64,000 nucleotides of DNA from Limnobacter sp. (GTDB lineage: Bacteria > Pseudomonadota > Gammaproteobacteria > Burkholderiales > Burkholderiaceae_B), in NCBI GenBank assembly GCA_029866125.1, contig JARWZZ010000015.1, positions 186,001 through 250,000 of the forward strand, in the 5' to 3' direction. Below the pieces are notes generated by a model. It was not told the DNA's origin. It worked only from the letters and a program-made list of their open reading frames with translations, and did not search any database. Below are positions 54,422-62,526 of the stretch, piece by piece. Position numbers and translations under genes: made by a program. Within the stretch, counting starts at the first letter, position 1, and each line of letters starts with the position of its first letter.

Positions 54422-55846
54422 ATGCATCAGAAGTTTAAGCAAGTCAGTTTGGTCTCCGTCGGTGTTGTTGCCGGGGTTTGTATCAGCTTGGGTGTAAGCG
54501 CACTGGCTAATAAAGAAAAGCCAGAGGCCTTGCCGCTGACCGAGCTCAGGCAATTTACTGAGGTGTTTGGGGCGATTAAATCCTTCTATGTGGAGCCAGT
54601 GCAGGACGACAAGTTGTTCTCTGGCGCAATCAGCGGCATGGTGGCCAATTTGGACCCACACTCCACGTATTTGGATCAAGCGGCATTCAAAGAACTGCGC
54701 GTGGGTACTCAAGGCCAATTTGGGGGTTTGGGTATTGAGGTGGGGATGGAAGACGGCTTTGTGAAAGTCATTTCCCCGATTGAAGACACGCCAGCCGCGC
54801 GCGCTGGGGTGAAGGCAGGTGATTTGATTGTCAAAATTGACGACAAATCCACCAAAGGCCTGAACCTGACAGATGCCGTGAGCATGATGCGTGGCAAGCC
54901 CAAAACGACTATCAGCCTGACCATTTTGCGTAAAAACGAGAGCAAACCGCTTGAACTGAAAATTATGCGGGATGTGATTCAAGTCCAAAGCGTAAAATCG
55001 AAAATGCTGGAAGACGGTTACGGCTACATCCGCATTACACAATTTCAAGAACGTACAGGCGAATATTTGGTGAAGGCGTTTAACAAACTAAAAGCCGACA
55101 AACCCAACATGAAGGGCTTGGTGCTGGATTTGCGCAATGACCCGGGTGGCCTGTTGAATGCTGCTGTGGGCGTGAGCGCTGCCTTTTTGCCGCAAAACGC
55201 CCTGGTGGTGTCCACGGATGGACGCACTGAGGACTCACAGCGCAAGCTGATGGCATCTCCTGAAGACTACCTGCGCGGCAAGGAAGCCGATTATCTGCGT
55301 GAGTTGGACGCTTCTGCCAAAAAGCTGCCCATGATTGTGGTGGTGAACGGTGGGTCCGCCTCTGCATCGGAAATTGTGGCGGGTGCTTTGCAAGACCACA
55401 AGCGCGCGAAGGTTTTGGGTACACAAACTTTCGGCAAGGGCTCTGTACAAACCATTTTGCCTTTGAAGAACAACACAGCGATTAAGCTGACCACGGCCCG
55501 TTACTACACACCGTCTGGCAAAAGCATTCAAGCCACGGGCATCAAGCCTGACTTCATTGTGGCTGAAACACCTGAAGGCGATGTGATTGAACGCATGCGC
55601 GAAGCTGACTTAACCCGCCATTTGGGCAATGACCAAAAAGCGGAAGAAGTGAAGAAGGCGGCCACGGATGCAAAAGACAGCGCTGACAAAGAACGCAAGC
55701 CAGTGGTGTTTGGTGCAGACGATGACTACCAACTGAAGCAAGCTTTGAACTTCTTGAAAGGCAAGCCTGTGGTTGAGGCGAAGGTTCAGCAAACAGCACA
55801 GGCCGGAAAAACTGACAAGGCAGATGGCAAGACTGAAGCCAAATAG
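54422..55846 (+). CDS. ctpA: Carboxyl-terminal processing protease CtpA (S41)
   Basis: The protein has 474 residues from the ATG at 54422, preceded by AAGGTCGG; an upstream ATG at 54386 overlaps envC and is less likely. A signal anchor (VSVGVVAGVCISLGVSALA) is followed by a PDZ domain (about 95-175: AGVKAGDLIVKIDDKS) and the S41 protease domain, with the catalytic serine in GSASASEIVAGALQD and lysine in GTQTFGKGSVQT. The tail is charged and repetitive. It cuts envelope proteins and regulates murein hydrolases, fitting its place after envC. Confidence 0.95.
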   Translation: MHQKFKQVSLVSVGVVAGVCISLGVSALANKEKPEALPLTELRQFTEVFGAIKSFYVEPVQDDKLFSGAISGMVANLDPHSTYLDQAAFKELRVGTQGQFGGLGIEVGMEDGFVKVISPIEDTPAARAGVKAGDLIVKIDDKSTKGLNLTDAVSMMRGKPKTTISLTILRKNESKPLELKIMRDVIQVQSVKSKMLEDGYGYIRITQFQERTGEYLVKAFNKLKADKPNMKGLVLDLRNDPGGLLNAAVGVSAAFLPQNALVVSTDGRTEDSQRKLMASPEDYLRGKEADYLRELDASAKKLPMIVVVNGGSASASEIVAGALQDHKRAKVLGTQTFGKGSVQTILPLKNNTAIKLTTARYYTPSGKSIQATGIKPDFIVAETPEGDVIERMREADLTRHLGNDQKAEEVKKAATDAKDSADKERKPVVFGADDDYQLKQALNFLKGKPVVEAKVQQTAQAGKTDKADGKTEAK

Positions 55847-56693
55847 GCTGAAGTCATTTGACCCGGAGCCTGCAATTACTGTGACAAGAGCCGAGCTCAA
55901 AGACCTGAATGACGAGGAGTTACTTCGGTACTCCCGTCATATTTTGCTAGACGAGATTGGCATTGAAGGCCAGTCCCGCATCGCCAATTCAAGCGTTTTA
56001 ATAGTGGGTGCGGGTGGCTTGGGCTGCCCCACTGCCTTGTACCTTGCCAGTGCGGGGGTGGGGCAAATTTACCTTGCCGATGACGATGAGGTGGACCTCA
56101 CCAACCTGCAGCGGCAAATTTTGCATGTGACTGAACGCGTGGGCATGGCCAAGGTGGAATCCGCTAGGATTCAGCTCAACGCCATTAACCCATGCGTGCA
56201 GGTGATTCCCCTCCAACAACGTCTAGAACAAGACGCCCTTCACCGCTTGGTGAGCCAGGTGGATTTGGTGCTGGATTGTTGCGACAACTTTAAAACCCGA
56301 CATGCGGTCAACCGGGCTTGCGTCAAGCATGGCAAGCCTTTGGTGTCGGGCGCGGCCATCCGGATGGATGGGCAATTGGCCTGTTTTGAAGCGGGCCAAG
56401 CAGACAAACCCGAAGCACCTTGTTACCACTGCCTATTCCCCGAGGGGGATGACGTGGGTGAAGTGCGCTGCGCAACCATGGGGGTGTTTGCCCCACTGAC
56501 GGGAATTATTGGTGCTTTGCAAGCGGCTGAAGCACTTAAAATTTTGGCGGGCTTTGGTCAACCCCTGTTTGGTGCCTTGCAAATTTTTGATGCGCGCAGC
56601 TGTGAATTTACCCGCATGCGTTTTAAGAAAGATCCCCAGTGCGCGGTGTGCGGAACATTGGGGCCAGTTTACGCATCTGCTCAAAATCCTTGA
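55824..56693 (+). CDS. MoeB/ThiF-type sulfur-carrier adenylyltransferase
   Basis: The protein has 289 residues from the ATG at 55824, which overlaps the end of ctpA. A GTG at 55881 (270 residues, closer to the family start) is a real alternative. The N-terminal motif LLRYSRHILLDEIGIEGQ, the ATP loop GAGGLGCPTALYLASAGVG, and the zinc cysteines (CYHC and CAVC) are present. RCATMGVFAPLTG holds the central cysteine. It adenylates the C-terminus of MoaD or ThiS; which one cannot be decided here. Confidence 0.92.
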   Translation: MARLKPNRLKSFDPEPAITVTRAELKDLNDEELLRYSRHILLDEIGIEGQSRIANSSVLIVGAGGLGCPTALYLASAGVGQIYLADDDEVDLTNLQRQILHVTERVGMAKVESARIQLNAINPCVQVIPLQQRLEQDALHRLVSQVDLVLDCCDNFKTRHAVNRACVKHGKPLVSGAAIRMDGQLACFEAGQADKPEAPCYHCLFPEGDDVGEVRCATMGVFAPLTGIIGALQAAEALKILAGFGQPLFGALQIFDARSCEFTRMRFKKDPQCAVCGTLGPVYASAQNP

Positions 56694-57369
56694 TTCGATG
56701 CTTGACCCGGCCTTTGGGCAGCACGGGTTTAAAGCCCACATCGGGAAAAGTCACCCACACCGTTTGAATGCCATGCCCACTGGCTTTGTGCAAATGGCCC
56801 ACGGTGTCGTCCACCAAAACCAGACGCCCCCTGCTGGATTTGCCCACCATCAATTGCCTGCGCAAGTGTTGCCACAACCAAATGGATGGCTTGGGCCTCC
56901 ATCGCTGATGAATTACCATGTCTTCAATACTGATGACTGCATGCAAATGGCGGTAAAGCCCCAGTGTTTTGAGGACGTCAACAGCATACTTTCGTGGCGC
57001 GTTAGTCAATAAGATGCGTGTGCCTTTGAGCTGCGAAAGCCGGTGGGGTACATGCCCATGGCGGTAGCTGACTTCCTGTAAATTGGCAAACTGATGGGTG
57101 TTGTTCAGGAAATGGTGGGGGTCGGTTTGGTGCTTTTCCATCATGCCCAGCAAGGTGGCGCCGTACCTTTTCCAGTAGGAATCACGGATGTGACCCGCCT
57201 GCTCCAGGTTGATCTGTAGGGAATCCATCAGATAATCGGTCATCTGCCGGTGAATCTCGGGCAGAATGTGGCGAGATGCATGGTGTAAGGTATTGTCCAA
57301 GTCCAGCAAATAAACTGGACCTGTGATGTGAGGAGCTGGCCTTTGAATGAATTTGATGCGCACGGGCAT
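56623..57369 (-). CDS. HAD-family pyrimidine 5'-nucleotidase
   Basis: The protein has 248 residues from the ATG at 57369, the usual family length. Upstream ATGs at 57390, 57405 and 57420 would run into the divergent M15 gene. HAD motif I is LLDLDNTLHHAS, motif II ILLTNAPRKY, motif III RPKPS and motif IV VLVDDTVGHLHKA. It removes phosphate from pyrimidine nucleotides or related small phosphates. Its end overlaps the end of the convergent MoeB/ThiF gene by about 70 bases, an unusually long tail-to-tail overlap. Confidence 0.88.
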   Translation of the reverse strand: MPVRIKFIQRPAPHITGPVYLLDLDNTLHHASRHILPEIHRQMTDYLMDSLQINLEQAGHIRDSYWKRYGATLLGMMEKHQTDPHHFLNNTHQFANLQEVSYRHGHVPHRLSQLKGTRILLTNAPRKYAVDVLKTLGLYRHLHAVISIEDMVIHQRWRPKPSIWLWQHLRRQLMVGKSSRGRLVLVDDTVGHLHKASGHGIQTVWVTFPDVGFKPVLPKGRVKHRIKDFEQMRKLAPMFRTPRTGDLS

Positions 57370-57375
57370 GTCCTG

Positions 57376-57834
57376 ATGAACGACTTTCATCCCGATTTTA
57401 CGCATGATCGCCTCTGCCATTCTGACACGGCCCAAAAATGCGGCATTACAAACTGCTGCCCGGCTGATTTGCTGGCCAACTTGGCGAGCCTGTCTTGCTT
57501 GATGGGGGCAGTACAAGCCCTTTTTGCACCCCATCCGATTGACATTACAAGTGGATACCGTTGTCCCGAGTTAAATGCCCGTGTGGGTGGGGTAGACACT
57601 TCGCAGCACACGCTGGGCCTGGCTGCGGACTGGGTTTGCCCTGAAGCGGGTACGCCTTGGCGGTTGGCCCAAACCGTTGCACAGTCCGGGATTGAGTTTG
57701 ACCAGTTGATATTGGAATTTAACCGCTGGGTGCATATTTCTGCGGCACCGCAGGACCGACCCGCGCGGCGAGAAATTCTAAGTATTTTCAGCAGTGCCGA
57801 GGGTTATTTGAGCGGCCTGCACAAAAGGGAGTGA
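57376..57834 (+). CDS. M15-family (peptidase M15_3) DD-peptidase-like protein
   Basis: The protein has 152 residues from the ATG at 57376, only six bases from the divergent HAD start. The start is set by the family opening FHPDFTHDRLCHSDTAQ. Zinc ligands are in SGYRCPELNARVGGVDTSQHTLGLAADW (H and D in SQHTLGLAAD) and in WVHISAA near residue 128. It resembles phage endolysin-like carboxypeptidases that trim peptidoglycan stem peptides. No signal peptide is seen, so export or a phage origin is open. Confidence 0.85.
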   Translation: MNDFHPDFTHDRLCHSDTAQKCGITNCCPADLLANLASLSCLMGAVQALFAPHPIDITSGYRCPELNARVGGVDTSQHTLGLAADWVCPEAGTPWRLAQTVAQSGIEFDQLILEFNRWVHISAAPQDRPARREILSIFSSAEGYLSGLHKRE

Positions 57835-57839
57835 AGTAG

Positions 57840-58649
57840 ATGAATGGGATTGTTCGGAATTTTGCAGTTTTGTTTGCGCATTTGTCTGCCCTATTGATTT
57901 CAAGCTCGGTGTTAGCGCCCCCGGCTTTGGCCCAAAGCAAAGACTCTAGGGAACTGAAAAGCTGCACCGCTATTTCCAGTTTGATGAAAAGCCAAACCTT
58001 GACCTTTGCGCTGTTTCACAGCCAAGTGCCGGGCAGGCTTGCGGTTACAACCCATGAAATGCGAGTGACGGGCAATCACTACAAGCTGGATGCGGTGTCT
58101 GAAGCCAAGGGCTTGTTGGCTTTGATGCATTCGGGCCAATTGACCCAACACAGCGAGGGCTTGGTGGTTGATCGCCGGGGCTTGGAGCCTGTGTTGTATG
58201 TGGAAAAGCGGGGTAAAAAACCCACACGCGAAGTGGAAATGGATGCGCAAACCAAGCAGGTTTTGTTTAAAAAGAATGGGGAGAAGGCGGCTTACCTACC
58301 CGGCCTTCAGGACCGTTTGAGTTTGGTGTACCAGTTGGCCGGCATTTGGGCCTGTGGGAATTCAGAGACGGTGGGAAACTTTACCCGATTGCCAGTGACC
58401 AGTACCGGAAAAATTGAAACTGAAACCTTTACCGTGGAAGCTGTAGAGGAATTGGAGCTGGAGCTAAACGGCAAGGAATCCGTGGTGAAAGCGCTGCGCT
58501 TAAGCAACAAGCCCAAAGACAAAGAAGACGACGTCATACGCGTGTGGCTGGCCCCGTCCATGAATTGGACACCGGTGCAAATTCAGGTGGAGGAGCCCAA
58601 GGGCACAAAAATGACGCAAAGCCTGCTAAGGCTGGGTGGTGCGGAGTAG
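57840..58649 (+). CDS. DUF3108 periplasmic protein
   Basis: The protein has 269 residues and a signal peptide (about 1-31, ending APPALAQ). The mature part is an all-beta DUF3108 domain with alternating strands (VTGNHYKLDAVSEAKGLLAL, pieces NHYKLDAVSEAKG and VWLAPSMNWTPVQIQV). The function of the family is unknown; it is often near outer-membrane or purine genes in beta-proteobacteria. GGGAG precedes the ATG. It starts five bases after the M15 gene, so the two may be co-transcribed. Confidence 0.85.
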   Translation: MNGIVRNFAVLFAHLSALLISSSVLAPPALAQSKDSRELKSCTAISSLMKSQTLTFALFHSQVPGRLAVTTHEMRVTGNHYKLDAVSEAKGLLALMHSGQLTQHSEGLVVDRRGLEPVLYVEKRGKKPTREVEMDAQTKQVLFKKNGEKAAYLPGLQDRLSLVYQLAGIWACGNSETVGNFTRLPVTSTGKIETETFTVEAVEELELELNGKESVVKALRLSNKPKDKEDDVIRVWLAPSMNWTPVQIQVEEPKGTKMTQSLLRLGGAE

Positions 58650-58683
58650 GTGTAGAAAAGGAGTTGAAACCTAAAGTTGAGAC

Positions 58684-59148
58684 TTAGTTCACTTTCATCA
58701 GGCCACCGTCATCACGCACAATCGGCAACTCGACTTTGTGACGCTGCCCGCTGCGGGTAATGATGACATGCGAGGGGCCCACTTCGGCCAAGTCCCAACC
58801 GTTGGCCACTGGGTCGCCCACCCGGATGGATTCTTCAGGCTTACCATCCACAGCCATGACTGCAGCACCGCCCTGTTTGTTTTCAGAGGCAAAGGTACCC
58901 AAAAGTTGAATGGCGGGTGGAGTAAGGCCACCTTGAGTTTCAACGCCCAACAGGCGGGCTTCAGCACTTTGGTCCATGCGGAATTGTGCAGAAGGCGCTG
59001 TTTGCATCAAAGGGGCCACTTGGGGCGCAGGCTTGAAAATTTGCAAACCAAACCAAACTGCCAAAGCCACAGCACCCAAATACAGGGCAACGCGGGCCAA
59101 GGGAATGAGCCTGTCGGTTTGAAACTGAAACTTGGCTGCAAAGGACAT
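58684..59148 (-). CDS. gspC: Type II secretion system protein GspC (short form)
   Basis: The protein has 154 residues from the ATG at 59148; the frame continues upstream into the divergent promoter region. One membrane helix (about 20-38: VALYLGAVALAVWFGLQIF) is followed by the homology region (IQLLGTFASENKQGG, SIRVGDPVANGWDLAEVGP). No PDZ domain follows, so it is the short GspC type. It links the inner membrane platform to the GspD secretin. It is divergent from gspG-M, a layout typical of Burkholderiales. Confidence 0.85.
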   Translation of the reverse strand: MSFAAKFQFQTDRLIPLARVALYLGAVALAVWFGLQIFKPAPQVAPLMQTAPSAQFRMDQSAEARLLGVETQGGLTPPAIQLLGTFASENKQGGAAVMAVDGKPEESIRVGDPVANGWDLAEVGPSHVIITRSGQRHKVELPIVRDDGGLMKVN

Positions 59149-59319
59149 GGTGGGTTTGAATGCTATGTCGGTGTGATGTCTGAAGTATAACCTAGCAAAC
59201 AGCAACTTTTGCCCACACTTAAGGTGAGGTAGTTGACAGCCCACTGACTTGAATCAAAGGTTTTTCATTAAAATAAGTGTACCCTCATGGCTCGTAACCA
59301 TTTCTTTGACAGGCATTGC

Positions 59320-59826
59320 ATGAAATCCCCAGCATATAAATCCTCCGCTTTGAATAACCGCCTTGTTGCCCCACGTTTTTTGGCTGCATTACAGATTGCC
59401 AAGAAAAGCCGGAACACCGGTTTTACGCTGATCGAGATTATGGTGGTGGTGATTATTTTGGGTATTTTGGGTACCTTGGTGGTGCCTAAAATTATGGGCC
59501 GCCCGGATGAAGCGCGGGTGGTCGCGGCCAAGCAGGATATTTCATCCATCATGCAGGCTTTGAATTTGTACAGGTTGGACAACAGCCGCTACCCATCGAC
59601 CGAGCAAGGCTTGCAAGCCTTGGTGACTCGCCCCACGCAAGAGCCCGTACCCTCCAACTACAAGGAAGGCGGTTACCTGTCCAAATTGCCCACCGACCCA
59701 TGGGGCTCGGCTTACCAATTTTTGAGCCCTGGCCTGAAAGGCGAAGTGGATGTGATGAGCTTAGGCGCTGACCGCAAACCGGGTGGCGAGGGTGTGAATA
59801 CAGACATTGGATCATGGACGCTTTGA
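59320..59826 (+). CDS. gspG: Type II secretion major pseudopilin GspG
   Basis: The protein has 168 residues from the ATG at 59320; an ATG at 59287 is the alternative. The prepilin cleavage site is NTG|FTLIEIMVVVIIL, with the conserved glutamate at +5, after an unusually long basic leader of about 33 residues. GspG hallmarks follow: SRYPSTEQGLQAL, GGYLSKLPTDPWG and GADRKPGGEG. It builds the pseudopilus that pushes folded proteins through the secretin. Confidence 0.94.
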   Translation: MKSPAYKSSALNNRLVAPRFLAALQIAKKSRNTGFTLIEIMVVVIILGILGTLVVPKIMGRPDEARVVAAKQDISSIMQALNLYRLDNSRYPSTEQGLQALVTRPTQEPVPSNYKEGGYLSKLPTDPWGSAYQFLSPGLKGEVDVMSLGADRKPGGEGVNTDIGSWTL

Positions 59827-59868
59827 TGCAAGCTGATCCAGTTCTAGCTTATTCAAGCGGGGAATAAA

Positions 59869-60381
59869 TTGAAAAAGCAGGGCTTTACCTTGCTTGAATT
59901 GCTGGTGGTGATTGTCGTGCTGTCAATCGCCACTGGGCTGATTGTGGTGCGGGGCACCCCCGGTAAAAACAACTACCTTCAGGCTGAAGCGCAAAAATTG
60001 ACTCAAATTTTGCGAATTGCTCAACAGCATGCCATTTTAAAATCCCAAGAAATCCGCTTTATACCCGTACCCAAGGGCTACACCTTTGAGGCGCTGACGG
60101 GCACGCGTTGGCTGCCGGTTGAAGGTGAAAGTATGCTGCGCCCTCGTTTTTGGGACAATGCCGGCGTACAGGTCAACATGGTTGTGGATGGCCAAGCCGT
60201 CAGTTTTGTGACGATTGAGCCCACTGCGGGCCTTAATATTAAAACCTTGACCTTGGGACTTGGAAAAAGCCGCATTAACCTGAGCAGCGGCACGGGCGGC
60301 ATTTTTAAATCGGGCAAACCGTTTGAGGCCACCAGTGAAATGGCAGTGAATAACAACCTCTACAACCCGCAGGGGCTATGA
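59869..60381 (+). CDS. gspH: Type II secretion minor pseudopilin GspH
   Basis: The protein has 170 residues and starts with TTG at 59869 behind GCGGGGA; no ATG fits because the cleavage motif MKKQG|FTLLELLVVIVV begins at once. The rest is the beta-rich GspH domain (RIAQQHAILKSQEIRF). It is a minor pseudopilin in the pilus shaft. Its stop overlaps the gspI start by four bases. Confidence 0.9.
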   Translation: MKKQGFTLLELLVVIVVLSIATGLIVVRGTPGKNNYLQAEAQKLTQILRIAQQHAILKSQEIRFIPVPKGYTFEALTGTRWLPVEGESMLRPRFWDNAGVQVNMVVDGQAVSFVTIEPTAGLNIKTLTLGLGKSRINLSSGTGGIFKSGKPFEATSEMAVNNNLYNPQGL

Positions 60382-60755
60382 AAAAGTCATCCCGCGGATT
60401 TACGCTGATTGAAGCCCTGGTTGCGATGACAATTGTTTCTGTCGCGCTAATTGCCTGCCTGAAAGCCGCGGGAAATTTGAACCTTCAACAAGATGAAATG
60501 TTGCGCCGGCAATATGCGTTGTGGAGCGCGGAAGGCATGGCCAAATACATGCGGCATTCGGGCGTTTTTCCGGATGCGCAGAATCTAAAATCCCGATGTG
60601 ATCAAGGTAATTTTCAGTTTGAATGTCAGGTGGACATCAGCAACACACCGAACCCGAATTTTAGACGGGTGGAGATTTTGGTGCTGAATGCGGTGAATGC
60701 TGAGAACAGCAACCAACTGGCGCGGCTGGTGATCTTTTTAAGCAGTTCGCCATGA
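60378..60755 (+). CDS. gspI: Type II secretion minor pseudopilin GspI
   Basis: The protein has 125 residues. The prepilin motif is SSRG|FTLIEALVAMTIVSVAL. The short mature domain has QYALWSAEGMAKYMR and FRRVEILVLNA, typical of GspI, which forms the tip complex with GspJ and GspK. It overlaps both neighbours by four bases (ATGA), so translation is coupled. Confidence 0.91.
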   Translation: MKKSSRGFTLIEALVAMTIVSVALIACLKAAGNLNLQQDEMLRRQYALWSAEGMAKYMRHSGVFPDAQNLKSRCDQGNFQFECQVDISNTPNPNFRRVEILVLNAVNAENSNQLARLVIFLSSSP

Positions 60756-61516
60756 AACTGAGCCATGACTACGCAAGGAAACACCGCACTGCTGCAAGGG
60801 GCTTTACCCTGCTTGAAGTGCTCATTGCCTTGGGCATTGTGGCAGTGATTTCGCTGCTGTCTTGGCGCGGGCTGGAAGAGGTGCTGCGCATGAGCAGCCG
60901 CCTGCAAGGGGTGGATGAGCAGCTACAAAACACGATTGCCATGTTCAACCAACTGGAAAAAGACCTGCAGACTGTAGAGTTGGGCGCAAATGACCCACAA
61001 AAACCCAAGGATGAAATCAGATTAACCGAAGATGGCCTTTTTTTGCTGGGCACCCAGCGATCAAGCAACGCTGTAAGCACAGCAAGCCCGGGCGATATGG
61101 GTCAGCAACTCAGGCTGTTTTGGACTTGGAAGGCGGGGCAAATTCAACGGTCGAGCCAATTGGTAGCGCCTGAAGGAGAAGTGCCAGTTGTATTCTCAGA
61201 CCCTTTGCCATTGCCCGGACTTGCTTTGAGGTTGTGGATCGAAGGCGTGGGCTGGACTCAGGCCCAACAGCAGGGTGAGCTTCGCATGGGGTTTTCAACG
61301 CCACCCATTTTAGCAGGGCGCCCCAACCCACTGAACCCCGCACTGATACCCAAGCAAGCAGGGGCAGGTGGTGAAGCTGGAGCTGGGGGCGGTGGGTCTG
61401 AAACAACCGGGACTGAAGAGGCCCCCGCAGGCCAAACACGGATGCTTCAAGTGTTGGCGACGCTGCCCAACGGCCAAACCGTAAGCCGGATTTTTGAGGT
61501 GGGGGGGCTTTATTGA
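60752..61516 (+). CDS. gspJ: Type II secretion minor pseudopilin GspJ
   Basis: The protein has 254 residues. The prepilin motif is AARG|FTLLEVLIALGIVAVI, then SWRGLEEVLR and FNQLEKDLQTVELG. A Gly/Ala-rich low-complexity stretch (about 205-230) interrupts the C-terminal part and is unusual for GspJ. It belongs to the GspI-J-K tip complex. It ends in a one-base overlap with the gspK ATG. Confidence 0.91.
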   Translation: MKLSHDYARKHRTAARGFTLLEVLIALGIVAVISLLSWRGLEEVLRMSSRLQGVDEQLQNTIAMFNQLEKDLQTVELGANDPQKPKDEIRLTEDGLFLLGTQRSSNAVSTASPGDMGQQLRLFWTWKAGQIQRSSQLVAPEGEVPVVFSDPLPLPGLALRLWIEGVGWTQAQQQGELRMGFSTPPILAGRPNPLNPALIPKQAGAGGEAGAGGGGSETTGTEEAPAGQTRMLQVLATLPNGQTVSRIFEVGGLY

Positions 61517-62496
61517 TGACTTCATTGATGACTTCATCGAGGTCGAATCAAAAGCACCAACGCGGCGCAGCAGTGGTAATGGCCATGTTTGTGGTTGTTT
61601 TGTGCACCCTGGCTATTAGCCCTTTGATTTGGAGTTTGTTTTCCAGCGCAAAAACCGTGCAGGTGGCAGCATCACGGGCCCAAACCCGTGAGGTGGCTTT
61701 GAGCGGCTTGGATTGGGCGCGGGTTATTCTTCGTGAAGATGAGCGGGTGTCCCAAGTGGACAATCTGAACGAACCATGGGCGGTGCCTTTGGCCGAAAGC
61801 CGGGTGAGTGAAGGTTTGCTGCGTAAAAATGAAACCGAAAGCAATTTGGTGGACCGGGAGGCCGTTTTGACCGGGGTGATTGAGGACGCAGCATCCAAGC
61901 TGAATTTACGGAATTTAGGCCCAGACACTGCGGGGCAAGAGGTTTGGGACCGGGTGTTTGTTCGTTTGTGTGAATTGCTGAACATTCCGCAGGACCAACA
62001 AGCCCGCGTACTGGCTGCAATAGGCCAGATGTACCCCAAATCCAGACCAGAAGACGATGAGGATGCGGCCACTCGCTTGGGCGGTACTGTGACTCGCCCC
62101 CCCATTCCGGCGCGCCGCTGGGAGGAGTTTCAAGGTAAATTTGGAATTGGCGAAGAAACTTGGAATCAACTCAAACCTTATGTGACGATTCTGCCCGAGG
62201 TAAGCCCGGTGAATGCCAACACCGCCAGCGCAGAGGTGTTGTATGCCGTGATTGATGGCATTCAGTATTCAGATGCGCAGGCCCTGCTGAACAGCCGGGA
62301 AAGAGTGACATTTCGAGAGATTGGCGACATTCAAGCTGCCTTGAACGGAAGTGCAAGCTTAAACAATGCTCTAATTACAACAAAGAGTAATTATTTTTTG
62401 GTACAAGGTACCGCGCAAGTGGACGAAGCGGTTGTGAGAACCCAAGCCCTGCTTCAACGCAAGGACAACCGGGTTTATGTAGTGTGGAGACGCTAG
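61516..62496 (+). CDS. gspK: Type II secretion minor pseudopilin GspK
   Basis: The protein has 326 residues from the ATG at 61516 (TGATG overlap with gspJ); a second in-frame ATG at 61528 lies in a 12-base tandem repeat. The leader ends QRG|AAVVMAMFVVVL, and like other GspK proteins it lacks the +5 glutamate. It has the large alpha domain with DAASKLNLRNL and the SAM-like VSPVNANTASAEVL. It caps the pseudopilus tip. Confidence 0.93.
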   Translation: MTSLMTSSRSNQKHQRGAAVVMAMFVVVLCTLAISPLIWSLFSSAKTVQVAASRAQTREVALSGLDWARVILREDERVSQVDNLNEPWAVPLAESRVSEGLLRKNETESNLVDREAVLTGVIEDAASKLNLRNLGPDTAGQEVWDRVFVRLCELLNIPQDQQARVLAAIGQMYPKSRPEDDEDAATRLGGTVTRPPIPARRWEEFQGKFGIGEETWNQLKPYVTILPEVSPVNANTASAEVLYAVIDGIQYSDAQALLNSRERVTFREIGDIQAALNGSASLNNALITTKSNYFLVQGTAQVDEAVVRTQALLQRKDNRVYVVWRR

Positions 62497-62526
62497 TTTG
62501 GATGCAATAAGTTTGGAAACATCTCG

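Noticed and set aside
57328-57375. Longer M15 start at 57328
   Set aside because: It would overlap the HAD gene start by about 40 bases, and the family similarity begins just after the ATG at 57376.
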